Assembly: GCA_963989385.1 (NCBI GenBank)
Contig: OZ022498.1
Coordinates: forward strand, 1,805,501 to 1,869,500
Length of the DNA stretch: 64,000 bases
From: Ctena decussata
Lineage: Eukaryota; Mollusca; Bivalvia; Lucinida; Lucinidae
Reading direction: 5' to 3'
The notes beneath the pieces were generated by a model. It did not search any database. It was not told where the DNA came from and worked only from the letters and a program-made list of their open reading frames with translations. Shown piece by piece: positions 22,594 to 33,807 of the stretch (positions are counted from its first letter, which is position 1; each line of letters begins with the position of its first letter). The translations under genes were made by a program, and so were the position numbers.

Positions 22594-23263
22594 AATTGCT
22601 ATTTCCATTTATCAAGCCAATATGTCTGTCCTCTCACAAAATGGACTTCAGCAAACAGTGTAACCCAGATCAGGTGCCGAAGAAAGCGGCGTCTGTTTCT
22701 GCGGTAGCTGACAATGGCTCACTACCTGAATTTATGAAGAACAGAAATTTAATTCAAAATATTTATTTGGGAAAAGGCCATGTCCGAATAATGAGGTAAA
22801 GAAGTGGGTTACATCGACCTCCCGACATTAGCCAGCATACATAGAATAACGCTGTAGACCTACCAACGTTGACTCAAAGAAACAGCGTTCAGTCAACGTT
22901 GACAAGAACTCTACATCCAGGATGTATTGATAAGAAATAATATTGGCTCAGATTGTAAATTATTCCATTTTCTTGTCTGTGCTTCAACGGAATCAGTTAT
23001 TGACGTAACTAAAAAGCATCAATGAGTTGAAGACTGAACGATGTATAGTAAAACTGCAAAAAAAAGTCAACAGAAGTGACCGCCAGGTGAACTGACCGAT
23101 ATGATAATACCTTCATGATAAGCTGGAATGTTACATATTCATATCAAGGTCTTTGGATAAGAGACAACTGAATTATCGTAATATAAATATTACGAATAAT
23201 TTTACTATATTGTAGTCATCTAGCCATCTAGTTTTTTTTTCTCTCTCTCTTCTGCTCGCCTTA

Positions 23264-23552
23264 TGCATAATTTCTCATATTCATGATTCTTGCTAATTTA
23301 GTTTTCCATTCCTTTTCTTTTTTCATTTTGAAATATTGTTTTGTACCATTTTTCATTACTTGCGTAGAGTCAATATCATTTTTTCTCTGCCACCGTAAAT
23401 ACGGGTGGGGGGGGGGGTGCATAATTTCTCATATTCATGATTCTTGCTAATTTAGTTTTCCATTCCTTTACTTTTTTCATTTTGAAATATTGTTTTGTAC
23501 CATTTTTCATTACTTGCGTAGAGTCAATATCATTTTTACTCTGCCAGCGTAA

Positions 23553-23642
<90 letters not shown>

Positions 23643-23684
23643 GGGGGGGGGGGGGGGTGGGGGGGGGGGGGGGGGGGGGGGGGA
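23264..23684. repeat. 154-bp tandem duplication followed by extreme poly-G
   Basis: TGCATAATTTCTCATATTCA starts at 23264 and again at 23418, with the intervening 154 bp nearly identical. Both copies end in a G run: the first about 12 G, the second about 130 bases of almost pure G with isolated T. The structure can form many G-quadruplexes. Poly-Gly/poly-Pro open frames across it are artefacts. Confidence 0.9.
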
Positions 23685-23811
23685 AGAGAGAGAAAATTCA
23701 CGAATTTTGAATCTCCAGTTCACTGCACATGTCTGAAATTATCATGACGATACAATAATGCGGTATAGTAAAATCACTGAATGAAACGCTTAAACCGGAC
23801 GTGCATAAGAT

Positions 23812-24011
23812 NNNNNNNNNNNNNNNNNNNNNNNNNNNNNNNNNNNNNNNNNNNNNNNNNNNNNNNNNNNNNNNNNNNNNNNNNNNNNNNNNNNNNNNNN
23901 NNNNNNNNNNNNNNNNNNNNNNNNNNNNNNNNNNNNNNNNNNNNNNNNNNNNNNNNNNNNNNNNNNNNNNNNNNNNNNNNNNNNNNNNNNNNNNNNNNNN
24001 NNNNNNNNNNN
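23812..24011. other. Assembly gap of 200 N
   Basis: Exactly 200 unknown bases, a conventional placeholder length. It lies about 130 bp after the poly-G tract, which probably stalled sequencing or assembly. No conclusion can be drawn across it. Confidence 0.99.
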
Positions 24012-25600
24012 AACGTGCTGAAAATATCTTAGATCTTCCCAAAACTTAGCACTTTCATTATATTGTTTTCAACAATTTAGGATTCAAAAAAAGCAGGACA
24101 TGTTGATGTTAAAAGGGGTTTATATATAAAAAGATCAAAGGGTAATTTTGTGTGCAGAATTCTAAAAAAAATATAGCCATCGTTCTTAAAATGTCTGAAG
24201 AACTGAAGGTACTTTAATGCATGACAAAGAGCGTCAAAGCAAGTAATTTTCCAGTTCTTTCACACATTACCAGTCTGAGCAACTGAGCAAATAAAACAAG
24301 AAGTAGACTGTGTCCGAATTTTTGTCAAGAAAAACAGTGGACTCTGGACTCTGCTCAATTTCACTTCAACCTGTCTTGGTGATTGATAATGAATGCATTC
24401 GGTATACACGTACCGTATACATGGTCGAACATTTTAGAAAAAGCTACTGTTTTCATCTGGTCTAACCTTCCCGTTTGAGAGAGAGTTGGAACATATAATT
24501 GCTGGGACGCCCTTCTAAAAGTACAAACGTACTATCAGACATAATAATACAGCCAATAACGATGTTGATGTTTAGAATTTTGCGCACAAAATTGCCTTTG
24601 GTCTTTCCTTATAAAACATAATTTTTAAGTTGCATGTCTCTTTTTTGTATTTATAAACTGTAAAGAACAACATAGATAAGAAGTCTGCTAACTTTCTGGG
24701 AGATACGTTAATAATTTATGGTTTTATTCAGATTTTTGTATCAACCACAAATCAATACCTTCATCAGTATTTGGTTTCTCAGTCCTTTTTTTCGTGTCCA
24801 ATATGGTGTCTCACTTATGCGATGTCAAAAAGGCCCGCACAAATTATGACATTTGGATGTTATAGGCTGGCTACTGCAGTTTTTTTTGTTTTGTTTTTTT
24901 TTTGCATAAAACAGCTGTGGAGTATGCACTTTCATTTGCCTCTGAGTATTATTTACAGTGTACAACAATACAATAAAATATCTTTTATTAGCAACCAACC
25001 AACGAGTTGTTTGCCGCCGAAGGCGGCAAACAACGAGAGTTGGTTGCTTTACCATTAAGGCGTATTTCTGTTCTATTCTATTCTGTCCCGTACCACTAAG
25101 GCTTCGAAATTTTTGTGTCACTGAATTTCCGGTCGGCGTTTTTCTTTCTATGGAGAAACGAGACGCTGGTATTTTTATTGGACGAAAATAAATTCCTGAA
25201 CTTCCGCCGACACTTCCCTGGCAACACGCGTCTGAATTCCAAAAAAATATCCTATGATGGCCGTCAGAATATTCGGCTAGAAGGCCGTACAGCTCGAAAA
25301 CAACAACAACAACCCTTACCTACCTTTCAACTGCGGCCTCTCGGCATCTGTTTATTGGTGACACGCATTATATTTCTAGGTCGGCAGCAGGCAAGCGCAC
25401 ACGTGATTTAGCTAGAAAGCTTTACAACTGTCTAGAAATTGTCTAGAAACGACAAAGGCTGACGGAGAGATGCAAAACAGCTTTTGACTTCCACTAGGCC
25501 TATCGGTTTTCCCTCAGTTATATAAATAATCTAGTAATTGATTGGATGAAGCACCAGTGTGACGTTGCATCTTTTATGTGTGACGTCAAAACCAATACTG
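24012..25600. other. Unassigned stretch with one hairpin
   Basis: No gene seen. A GC-centred hairpin lies at 24991-25047 (listed separately). The ATTCTATTCTATTCTG tract at 25070-25085 resembles a LINE tail. Confidence 0.35.
24991..25047. repeat. Perfect short palindrome
   Basis: GCAACCAAC, then GTTGTTTGCCGCC, is followed by GGCGGCAAACAAC and GTTGGTTGC, with only a few spacer bases. It is a compact stem. Confidence 0.85.
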
Positions 25601-25601
25601 G

Positions 25602-26040
25602 TTGCGTTCGGGTTTTGCCAATGTCACTATTGACATGCCAATGACGCTCTGAGTTTCAATATTGGCACCATTGGCTCTACCATTGAAACCAGCATTGCCG
25701 ACCATTGGCTGCCAATACTGCAGACAACTAAGGGCGTGGGAAAAATTACCGTGGTGGTAAATTTGCGTCATTCAATACGGCAATTTATTGAACCCATCAT
25801 AAACACTCGAGTTGACAAAGGAGAATTTTTCCCCACAATAATGAAAGAAAATTAGAAAAACTAAAGCAATGGTGCTATAGGCGCCATCGGTTCTACCAAT
25901 GGTACCTTTGGCGCCATTGGCACTACCAAAGCACTGCCAGTGGTGACATTGGCAATTTCGCCAGTGGTGCCCTCGGTTGCCAATGGCACCATTGGCTGCC
26001 GATACTGTGCAGGGTTTTACGGTTGCCAGTGGTACCATTC
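25602..26040. mobile_element. Element built of CCAATGGCACCATTGGC-like words
   Basis: Between GTTGCGTTCGGGTTTTGCCA and ACGGTTGCCAGTGGTACCAT the sequence repeats GCCAATG, CCATTGGC and CCAGTGG words on both strands at least fifteen times, so it folds in many registers. AT-rich spacer lies at 25740-25870. No coding capacity is believable here. Confidence 0.6.
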
Positions 26041-26175
26041 TCTCTCTCTCTCTTTTCAAAACACCTGTCCCCTGTTCTGTCTCTTGCCTACGCCTACTTT
26101 TTTATTCTCATTTCATTATCATTTATTTGACATCTCGTGATACGAATGTGTTGTTCAGATGTCGACCGAAAATGG

Positions 26176-26230
26176 TAAAATCAGTCAATAAATCAATCAA
26201 TAAATCAATCAATCAATCAATTAATCAATC
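26176..26230. repeat. AATC/AATA tetranucleotide tract
   Basis: (AATCAATA)n of about 50 bp. It could be a retroposon tail. A CT tract lies at 26040-26054 and another CT tract at 26590-26613. Confidence 0.9.
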
Positions 26231-27070
26231 TCATAACAAAAGGAGCTGTCCATGCAGCTGTGCTAAAATTTTCTTGTTTCAGTTTTTTTACTGGAGTCAT
26301 AATGTAGGTTGGTTGCAATTTAGGTGGCGCCTATTTCATATTACTCTCAGTCCACAATTTACATGGCAACATGACGGAAATACAAGGTGATAGCATAAGT
26401 GAGACATAGGTACTCTTATAAAGCGTGCAAATAAAGAAATGATTTTCAAACAGAATTAATACTTACAATTTCGAAATACAATGTATGCTACGGTAAACAT
26501 ATAGTTTTTGTACAGTAACTACGAAACGCTTTATTTACCCTGTTTGCTTGGAGGGCGGATACAAACTAAATGTTAATCATTAGTCCATCTCTCCCTCTCT
26601 CTCTCTCTCTCTCTAAATACAAGAAACATGAAGTATATTAGATGTTCGTACGTGCATTTTCACATACGAATAAGAAATATATAGATATTCTCTTCCCAAA
26701 GGCACACATGCATATACTTATACAAATATATATAAGTGCTTTATTTAAAATACATCATATTTGTATTATACAAACACTTATTCAGAAATAAGAAAACATA
26801 CTTTTTTCAATAACTCTGTATGTCTATATATTTCGCTCGTTGCTATTCTTAGCTATAAATACAACCAACCAGAGTGAACGGCTGCAGTGATTTGGTCAGT
26901 CCCTACCTACTTTAGCCGTCCAGTCTGGGTTTTATGCTTTAAGAAGATCGAAAATAAGTTTGCAAATAAACTTGTAGTTAAGGCATACAGTTACTAGGCA
27001 ACAACATTATCAGATTTTCTGTCACACTTATATTGATATTGAAACTATGTCGTAATTTGTAATTCACGAC
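26231..27070. other. Unassigned stretch
   Basis: AT-rich with TATA-type low complexity at 26680-26770. No gene recognised. The portion next to 27070 may be the 3' untranslated end of the LINE on the minus strand. Confidence 0.35.
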
Positions 27071-27074
27071 TAAA

Positions 27075-27716
27075 TTATGAAGCATTTATAAAATTTATAT
27101 CGTAAATGTATTTAATAAACTTGGCTAACGACGTCAGTACTGTCATATTGTTACTATTTAACAATTGTTCATGTTTTAGTACATTTGGTCTTCGATAAAA
27201 GTACGGCTTTATGTATTGTTTTCTTATATCCTTTAGATTATTACATGTTAAAAGGTAGTGGTATTCATCGCCGATATCTTGTTTATATAGGTCACAGGGT
27301 CCTCTGTTATACTCAATTTTACTCCATCTACCTGTTTCGACTGGCAGTTTGTGATTTCTTGTTTTAAAACTAATTATATAAAAAAGCATATTATCAAATT
27401 TAAATGATTTTTTAAAAAGTCGATAATTTTTATCCATTTCTACATTCTGATACCATTCGTTTAGGTATATATCCGTTAATTTTTGCTTTACAGATAATGT
27501 CAACCATTTTTGGTTTGGGAAGTCGTGAGTCTCCCAAATTCCACAATTACAAAGAATACTTTTGATACAATGTATCCACCTGAAGTAGAACGATCTATTT
27601 GTTATGTTACAATACTTATAATAGCTTCTTGTTGGGTTATATATACAGGAGTATATTAAATTGGCATTATAATCCATTCTACTAATTTTACCCCAGTGTA
27701 GCCATAGGGAAATCTA
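27075..27716 (-). pseudogene. LINE ORF2 C-terminal fragment, frame intact
   Basis: Minus-strand frame open for over 200 codons to a stop at 27077-27075. It has the layout typical of the C-terminal domain of CR1/Jockey-like ORF2 proteins: an aromatic N-terminal part, KLPVETGRWSKI, a Cys/His cluster (RGPCDLYKQDIGDEYHYLLT then C), and then RKQYIKPYFYRRPN. No RT core is found upstream, as the frame meets a stop near 27717, so this is a 5'-truncated insertion. Uninterrupted frame suggests it is fairly young. A homologous tail is at 62543-62691. Confidence 0.75.
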
Positions 27717-27719
27717 ATA

Positions 27720-28425
27720 CAAAGGTATTAGTACTGTCGAATATTTACTGGCTACGACCGTGTTACGTACAAACAAATTCTTATAAAGTTTTTCAGTTTA
27801 TCAGCGCAGATCACCACAAGAGTGATATATGAGAACAAGCAATACAACATATAAACAACATCATGGCGTACATAAAAGTTTATTTAGTATACAGCTTATA
27901 CATGTTTAACTGGATCCAAACCTCTCTCTCAGCTCAGGCGATAGTTTGAGATATTTAGGTAGCTGTTCGGTTGCTCATTTTCGTTCAACACAGTGCTGTT
28001 GTTAAATTTATACGTTTACTATGGTGATTTATAGGCACTGCCTATTGGCGAGCATCGCTGTAGCCCTAATGAAGGGCCGTATATTCTATTCTGTTCTATG
28101 TCGATGCAGGATTTTTTTACGATAACCCGTCAACGTCGCAGCAATCGGACATCCTCGCCTATAATTGACCGAAGTGTTACGATTGCATCACGGCTTATTT
28201 TTCAACTTCCGGTCGAACGTTAAAATTATTTACATACACATATCAGGTTTTGTGAATAAGAATGTGTTTATTTTTGTGCCTACGGAGAATAGCAACCATG
28301 AAATCGATCAAACTTCCTGTTTATTCATAATGGCGGCCCCCATGTGGAGGTAAATTCCGGTCGAGAAATCGAACGATGGTTTTCTGAAGCAGCATATGCA
28401 ACATCATCTACATTTTCTTTTGACT
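27720..28425. other. Unassigned stretch
   Basis: No gene recognised. ATTCTATTCTGTTCTATG at 28081-28099 is LINE-tail-like. Confidence 0.35.
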
Positions 28426-28427
28426 AA

Positions 28428-28495
28428 TGTCCTACCATAAGAGCTCGCCCTTCGGGCTAGCGGGCCCTTCGGGGCCCGCTCGCGATGCTCGCTAT
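28428..28495. repeat. GC-rich stacked hairpins
   Basis: GAGCTCGCCCTTCGGGCTAG, then GCGGGCCCTTCGGGGCCCGC, then TCGCGATGCTCGC: three short stems in a row inside AT-rich surroundings. UUCG loops in the transcript sense would be very stable. Confidence 0.8.
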
Positions 28496-28499
28496 CAGC

Positions 28500-30570
28500 T
28501 AAAAAGCATCCACGCGGACCAAACAAGTATCATAGCAGAAACCAGGGTGAGAGTTGGAGCCCAAGTAAATTTGTTACTGACCATCCAAAGGCGGAGTTTC
28601 CGTTTGCTTCATCTTTATTAATGTCTCTGACCTTCATTCTTTTATGTTTCCAAGGGCAGCCTTGATGTCACTGCAACCGTTTTTTCCATGGAATGGCTGT
28701 AAAAGTTTTTCCGTACCTTATCATACGGCGGATTATTTTTTTTATTTCATTCAGGGTCACTGACGCCGTGCTGGTGGCTTTAAAAGTCAAGTGCCGCTTA
28801 AACCGGAGCTAGAGCAAATGCAGCCGCGCATAAGACATAGCTGTAGGAACAAAACCGAAACTCCGATTTTTATTCATATATGTTTTTTTGCTTCTAAGGG
28901 TAGTTTTTTTTATAGATTTTTATCTAAATTATCAGTGCTGTCGTAGATGCTGCGGATAACAGATCACGAAGACGGCGTTGAGTTTGGTCACGTCTTGACG
29001 TCTGGTTGTTCCTTGTCCATTTAACCATAGAAGCGCGTTGGCCTTGTGATAATACAATGATATATGGTCTGCTATTCCGTCTTTTCTATTTCTGTTGTAT
29101 TCCCAGCCCGATATTAGAATCACTTTCACATGGTTTCATAGGTGGGTTACTTATTTTAGATTAAGGAACTTTGAGTTGTTTTCCTGAACTTTGGTTTAGA
29201 GAGCGGGATGTGGGATTTGATTGTATTAATTCCTTGACTTTCATTATTACATGTATCATAGCCTGAAAACAGCACTTACGTCATTTTGTTCCTATTATTT
29301 TGTGTTTTAGTTTTTGTGGAGATTTTATTTGACATACATCTAGGACATGTCCTGAGTAAGAATCAGATCTGTTACGCCATAAAAAGTGCAAGATTGATAT
29401 CAAGAATGAAATTAAATCTGGTGTAGAAATTTAATTTTCCGTATTTTTACTCTACATATTTGGACACTTTCTCATCCAGTGCTCTAATGGGCTCGTCTGT
29501 TTGCGAATTTCAACATTTTTTATTACATTAGACAGTTCCTACATTTAAAAGACTGCTCCTACTTCTGAGGGGAGCAATTGGACCCCCTCTGCTCTGTTTA
29601 TGTGTGAAATGTAGTGTGAAATCTAGATTCCGGAGGTCACTGTTACAAACAAGAACGTAATGTATTCCCCTATCAGTTTATAATGTGCGTCGTTTTCAAA
29701 CATCTGCACTAAAATGGAAATGTTTTCAAAATTTCTGACAATATTTACTTTTCATTGCCCATTGTATCCGGGTTGGATACATGTTTGGGTTATTTTGATG
29801 GTTTATAATTAATGCTGATGTTAAGTGCCGTGTCGTGGCCGCAAAACGCCTCCACGTACGTTCTTCACCATAGGGCAGATTATACGAGGAGTGATCATTA
29901 AGTAATGGAAAGACGCATTTATCTCATTAGCGCACTGCATTAGCGTTGTATTAGAAAATTGTTCTAGATATACACGGGCAAGCAAATGCCATTTACTCAA
30001 GTTCCAAAGTACTGTGTAGCAATACGTTGCCATTGCAACGATGCCACAAATTTACATGGGTTTAATCTCTAAATTTTTGCGAACTTCCGTGTATATATGC
30101 TGCTGAAAAGCAACAACTGATGAATTAAAGTTTGTGATGATGGGTTGGCTAGATGCAAGTCTCAGATACTAAAAGAAGTATGTGGTTATTCGTGGCTTGT
30201 TATCAGACCGGGCAGAATACAGATCGTAAAATGCTTTTGATTGAGCAAACTTTTAGAGAACAGACTTGAGACCTCATTGCACGTTTAACAAGCAGAAATC
30301 TGGGATGATTTTATAGCAGAGAGAACCAAAATTATCCTGTACAACAGATCAATTAAATTCAGCGTAATACTGCACATTACGGAATAAAATATATAAAAAA
30401 ATCAAATAATTCAACCACTGTTCTCACTTTGATTCTTACCAGATTTCAGAAAGTTTTCAGAAACAAATATCAGTGTGCTTTTGCGAAGCCAAAGTAAAAA
30501 GATAGGCAATGGTAAGGTACTAACATAATCAGATCCCCCATCCCACCTTCAAGACCAAAGGGAAAAAAGT
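28500..30570. other. Unassigned stretch
   Basis: About 2 kb in which no gene, tandem repeat or inverted-repeat element was identified. Short open frames have no recognisable domains. Confidence 0.35.
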
Positions 30571-30960
30571 ATATACTGTAAATCACTTATATTAGGCGGT
30601 TACTGAACTTTCGCGATATTGGCGGCAAATGCAAATAGCGCTAAAATATAAATCCGCCAATATTTGACTTACGAACAGCATAACAGAGGTTTAGATATAA
30701 AGGAGTACCTGATATACCATTCCATTTAACTATACACTGTGGCAAGCCATTAGAATCGCCTCGATGAGGCGATTCTAATAGATGCCACAATGTATATTTA
30801 ATGAAAAAGTGGGAAAAACTGACACAAATTCACATAAAATTTTCGTTATTATCTTGAGCCATGATATATCTTGACCGCCAAATTTAATATGCGCGAATAA
30901 GTTATTTTCATTGAACCGCAAAATTTTGATACCGCAAATATTTAGTGTTTTACATTATAT
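30571..30960. mobile_element. TA-flanked inverted-repeat element with ATGTAAA-type ends
   Basis: Left end ATATACTGTAAATCACTTAT and right end (reverse complement) ATATAATGTAAAACACTAAA. Subterminal TTGGCGG/CCGCCAA words lie on both sides. A central hairpin ATTAGAATCGCCTC-GAT-GAGGCGATTCTAAT lies within larger arms ACACTGTGGCA / TGCCACAATGT. Confidence 0.75.
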
Positions 30961-31408
30961 AAATTGACAACAGATCACAAAAAAGGGTAAACCGAATGAA
31001 CAGCTTTTTCCCCGACAGGTGGTCATTTAGCTATTCCAATTGGAAAGAACAATGACATCTGTTTACCTATTTTCTATTTTGAATTAAAAACAAAACAGAA
31101 TGCAAAGTGAGCACCAATACAGGTGACCATATTGCTAGAAGACCACAGACAAGGGTACACAAGCACCCGTAACAATGAGGAACCACAACAGAAGTACCGC
31201 CTTGGAAAGGTCACTTATATATTACTGGTAGGGGGGGGGAGAGTTTTACTGGGTCCAAGGCCACGCCCTCAGCTTCTGATGTGGTTCGAAACATTTTGTT
31301 CGCTGTATGGTCCACGCGAAGGGTTTCTTACCCATCAAAGAATTATCATAGGAAACAAACAAAATCGCGGATAAGACGTGATGAATGAAAGCCTGACCTA
31401 AACGGATT

Positions 31409-31590
31409 GGTAAGTTGGTTGTTTGGGTTTACGGGCCCTTTGCTGTCTCCCAGAGAGAGGCAGAAAAATGTCCAAACTGCCCTAACCCGTACCTACTGCA
31501 GGCACAGCAGGCCCTTGCCTTACTATATCCAAATTAGAAGGACGCCCCGGCACTGAAAGTTACCGGCACCATCGCCCGGCCACGACCACC
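31409..31590 (-). mobile_element. SINE-like element D, copy 2
   Basis: TTGGTTGTTTGGGTTTACGG, AAATGTCCAAACTGCC, GCACAGCAGGCCCTTGCCTT, AGGACGCCCCGGCACTGAAA. The tail is only one or two units here and the GACAGTATTTCAGTC block is deleted. Confidence 0.7.
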
Positions 31591-31599
31591 TCAACTTAA

Positions 31600-32460
31600 A
31601 TGGACTCCGTTCCTAAATTCTCAGTGTCTTATGATCATTCCTCGTATAGCTTCTGATCTAACTGTTCAGAACTTACCTAAACCCGAGTCTTAAAAATGTC
31701 TAAACGAAAGTTATTGTATAAAAAAGCATTTCTACCGTCAAGTTTGACACTGAAATCATTCATTGTGTCTAGTAGTTTTAATTTTTGTATGTGCACTTTA
31801 AAACATCCCTAAACAGAATCTCGCAAAATCTTTTTTGCGTCTATATCCGTATATACGAGTCCATGCAAACTCTTAATCTATTACAAGATTAGCTTTTGAA
31901 AACGATTGAGAGGTTATCCCCTTAATAGCAATGAATGGTAAAGTAGAACAGCTTTTTCATTTTGTCTAGTTGCTTGTAGCCGATGAGCTTCGGTGCTTAT
32001 AACTTTTGTTAGGTGATCTGTACTGTTGAGTGACAGCTCTTCCTATGGGGATTGTTCTCTCTGGTAATTGCTTGTTTTATGTGAGATGAAGTAATCAGGT
32101 TAAGTTTTAAAGCTCATGCCTTAGCTATGCTGGGAGGGAACTTGCAGCTGGGTACACCAAAATATGGGACAAAATACTGGGAAAATAAATGGTACCCGCA
32201 TTTAGCGAAACGAAATGTCGCACAATTGAGTACAACTTGTTATTGATCTGTACTGTTAAGTGACAACTCTAGGTAGCTGAACTGAACTCTCGCGTAAGAA
32301 GATAATGCTTTAGCGATGCTGGCCAGAGCCCTGCAGCAGGATGTGCCATATATAGAAGTACCGGGAAATATTGGGACCCGTATTTCAGCAAAATGAAACG
32401 GCGTACAATCGAGTGCGAATTACTAAATCTAATATGGTTAATCCCCAAGGGGATAACGAA
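31600..32460. other. Unassigned stretch with a diverged direct repeat
   Basis: GATCTGTACTGTT(G/A)AGTGAC with following AGCT, AATTG and TGGTACCCGCATTT / TGGGACCCGTATTT words occurs at about 32010-32240 and again at 32251-32420, a roughly 240-bp tandem with moderate divergence. No gene. Confidence 0.5.
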
Positions 32461-32462
32461 TC

Positions 32463-32826
32463 ATTAACCCATTTATGCTAGGTGCCCCATAAGAGGGTTG
32501 GTTGGTTGGTTGTTTTGGGTTTAACGGCCCTTTGAGACAGTATTTCAGTCTATATCGGGCCGTCTCCCAAAGAGAGGGAGAAAGAAGAGAGAAATAATAG
32601 ATGAGAGAAAAAATGTCCAAACAACCCCCACCCGCACCTACTGCAAGCACAGTAAGCCCTTGCCCTACTACTATTGAAATAGGGTTTACACTGTTTGAAA
32701 AGGAAAAACAATGGCACTTTTTTTTTTTTCGAAGAAAGTAACTATAATAATAAAAAAGTAGACCAGACACCCCTTAAATTACTAATGGACTCATCTAGTA
32801 TATGAGACTGGGCATAAATGGATTAA
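32463..32826. mobile_element. Element with TTAACCCATT ends, copy 2, split by a SINE
   Basis: Left end ATTAACCCATTTATGCTAGG and right end ATAAATGGATTAAAAG frame GACCAGACACCCCTT-type interior, as in 35690-35750. SINE-like element D is inserted inside. Confidence 0.65.
32494..32690 (-). mobile_element. SINE-like element D, copy 3 (nested)
   Basis: (GGTT)n tail at 32496-32511 followed by GTTTAACGGCCCTTTGAGAC, AGTATTTCAGTCTATATCGG, AAAATGTCCAAACAACCCCC, GCACAGTAAGCCCTTGCC. It is inserted in the element at 32463-32826, which gives a relative age. Confidence 0.8.
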
Positions 32827-32829
32827 AAG

Positions 32830-33297
32830 GTGCAATGTGTAAGGTCAAAGAAATCTAGAAGCAATAAGCATATACAAATAAAGGTTACACGCTCCATGAT
32901 CTTGCAAGTCAATAGTACATTATTAACTTACAAACACCTGTGCAGAGATGAAATACAATAGAAATGCACCTTTAAGCACAATACTATGCTTTGAACTTTG
33001 CAGTGATGGTTACCATTAATTCAGCACTGTGTAATCTCCATTGAATTTTTGTAACGGGAGGATGCCAAAGTACATTTTGCAAAGGGAAACAATTTGCTTT
33101 GTCCTTACCGTTCGATTACATCCCTTCGCAAAAAGCTTTGTAGAATGAGAGGAAATCCAGGTGCGTCATCAGTTTCATAGAAATCCTACGGATGGGTGAC
33201 TGCAAATTTACGCAGTGCAAAAGCTCCTCACATTTTCTCAGCAAAGAATGGCGGTGAATTTTGAAACTATAACGTCTCTTTAACTAGCAACATCGTA
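32830..33297. other. Unassigned stretch
   Basis: No gene or clear element recognised. Confidence 0.35.
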
Positions 33298-33396
33298 ACC
33301 CAGCAGGCACACGCTGTTGAATCAACACTGAATCAACGTCGATGCAACGCCATGAAGTTGAATAAATGTTGTTTCAGCGTTGCGTTCCCAGAGGGA
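33298..33396. mobile_element. Palindromic element family C, copy 2
   Basis: CCCAGCAGGCACACGCTGTT start and CAGCGTTGCG...CCCAGAGGGA end, with GAATCAACGTCGATGCAACG inside. Confidence 0.75.
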
Positions 33397-33807
33397 GTTT
33401 TGACCTACGGACCTCAGGTAAATACGGTAGATAGATAAATGTGAACGAGTTACAAAATGCAAGTCATTACTGAACTTCTGAACTAACTAACATTTGTCTC
33501 TCGTTTAAACATCTGCTGTGAATGTCAATGATCCAAATGTGAAATAAAATCATTTGACATTATCTGTCAACTATATATGAAGAATATAGTCGTAAATGAC
33601 TGCACCAGTTTATTCATCCCTCGCATACCAAATATTTACATTTGGAGCCGACTGTCCTTCAGTGAACTTATTTGGAGCAACTGTCTTCATCCGCCGATGA
33701 ACGAGAGTTGCCGCATGTGGAAACGTGAAACCGACTTGGTAATAACAGAGCGACTTCCAGCTATAGATACGGCGTCTCGACAACGCGATAGATTTTTATT
33801 GTATCGG

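Noticed and set aside
23376..23736. Long poly-Pro and poly-Gly open frames on both strands
   Set aside because: They are direct translations of the poly-G tract and vary with homopolymer length.
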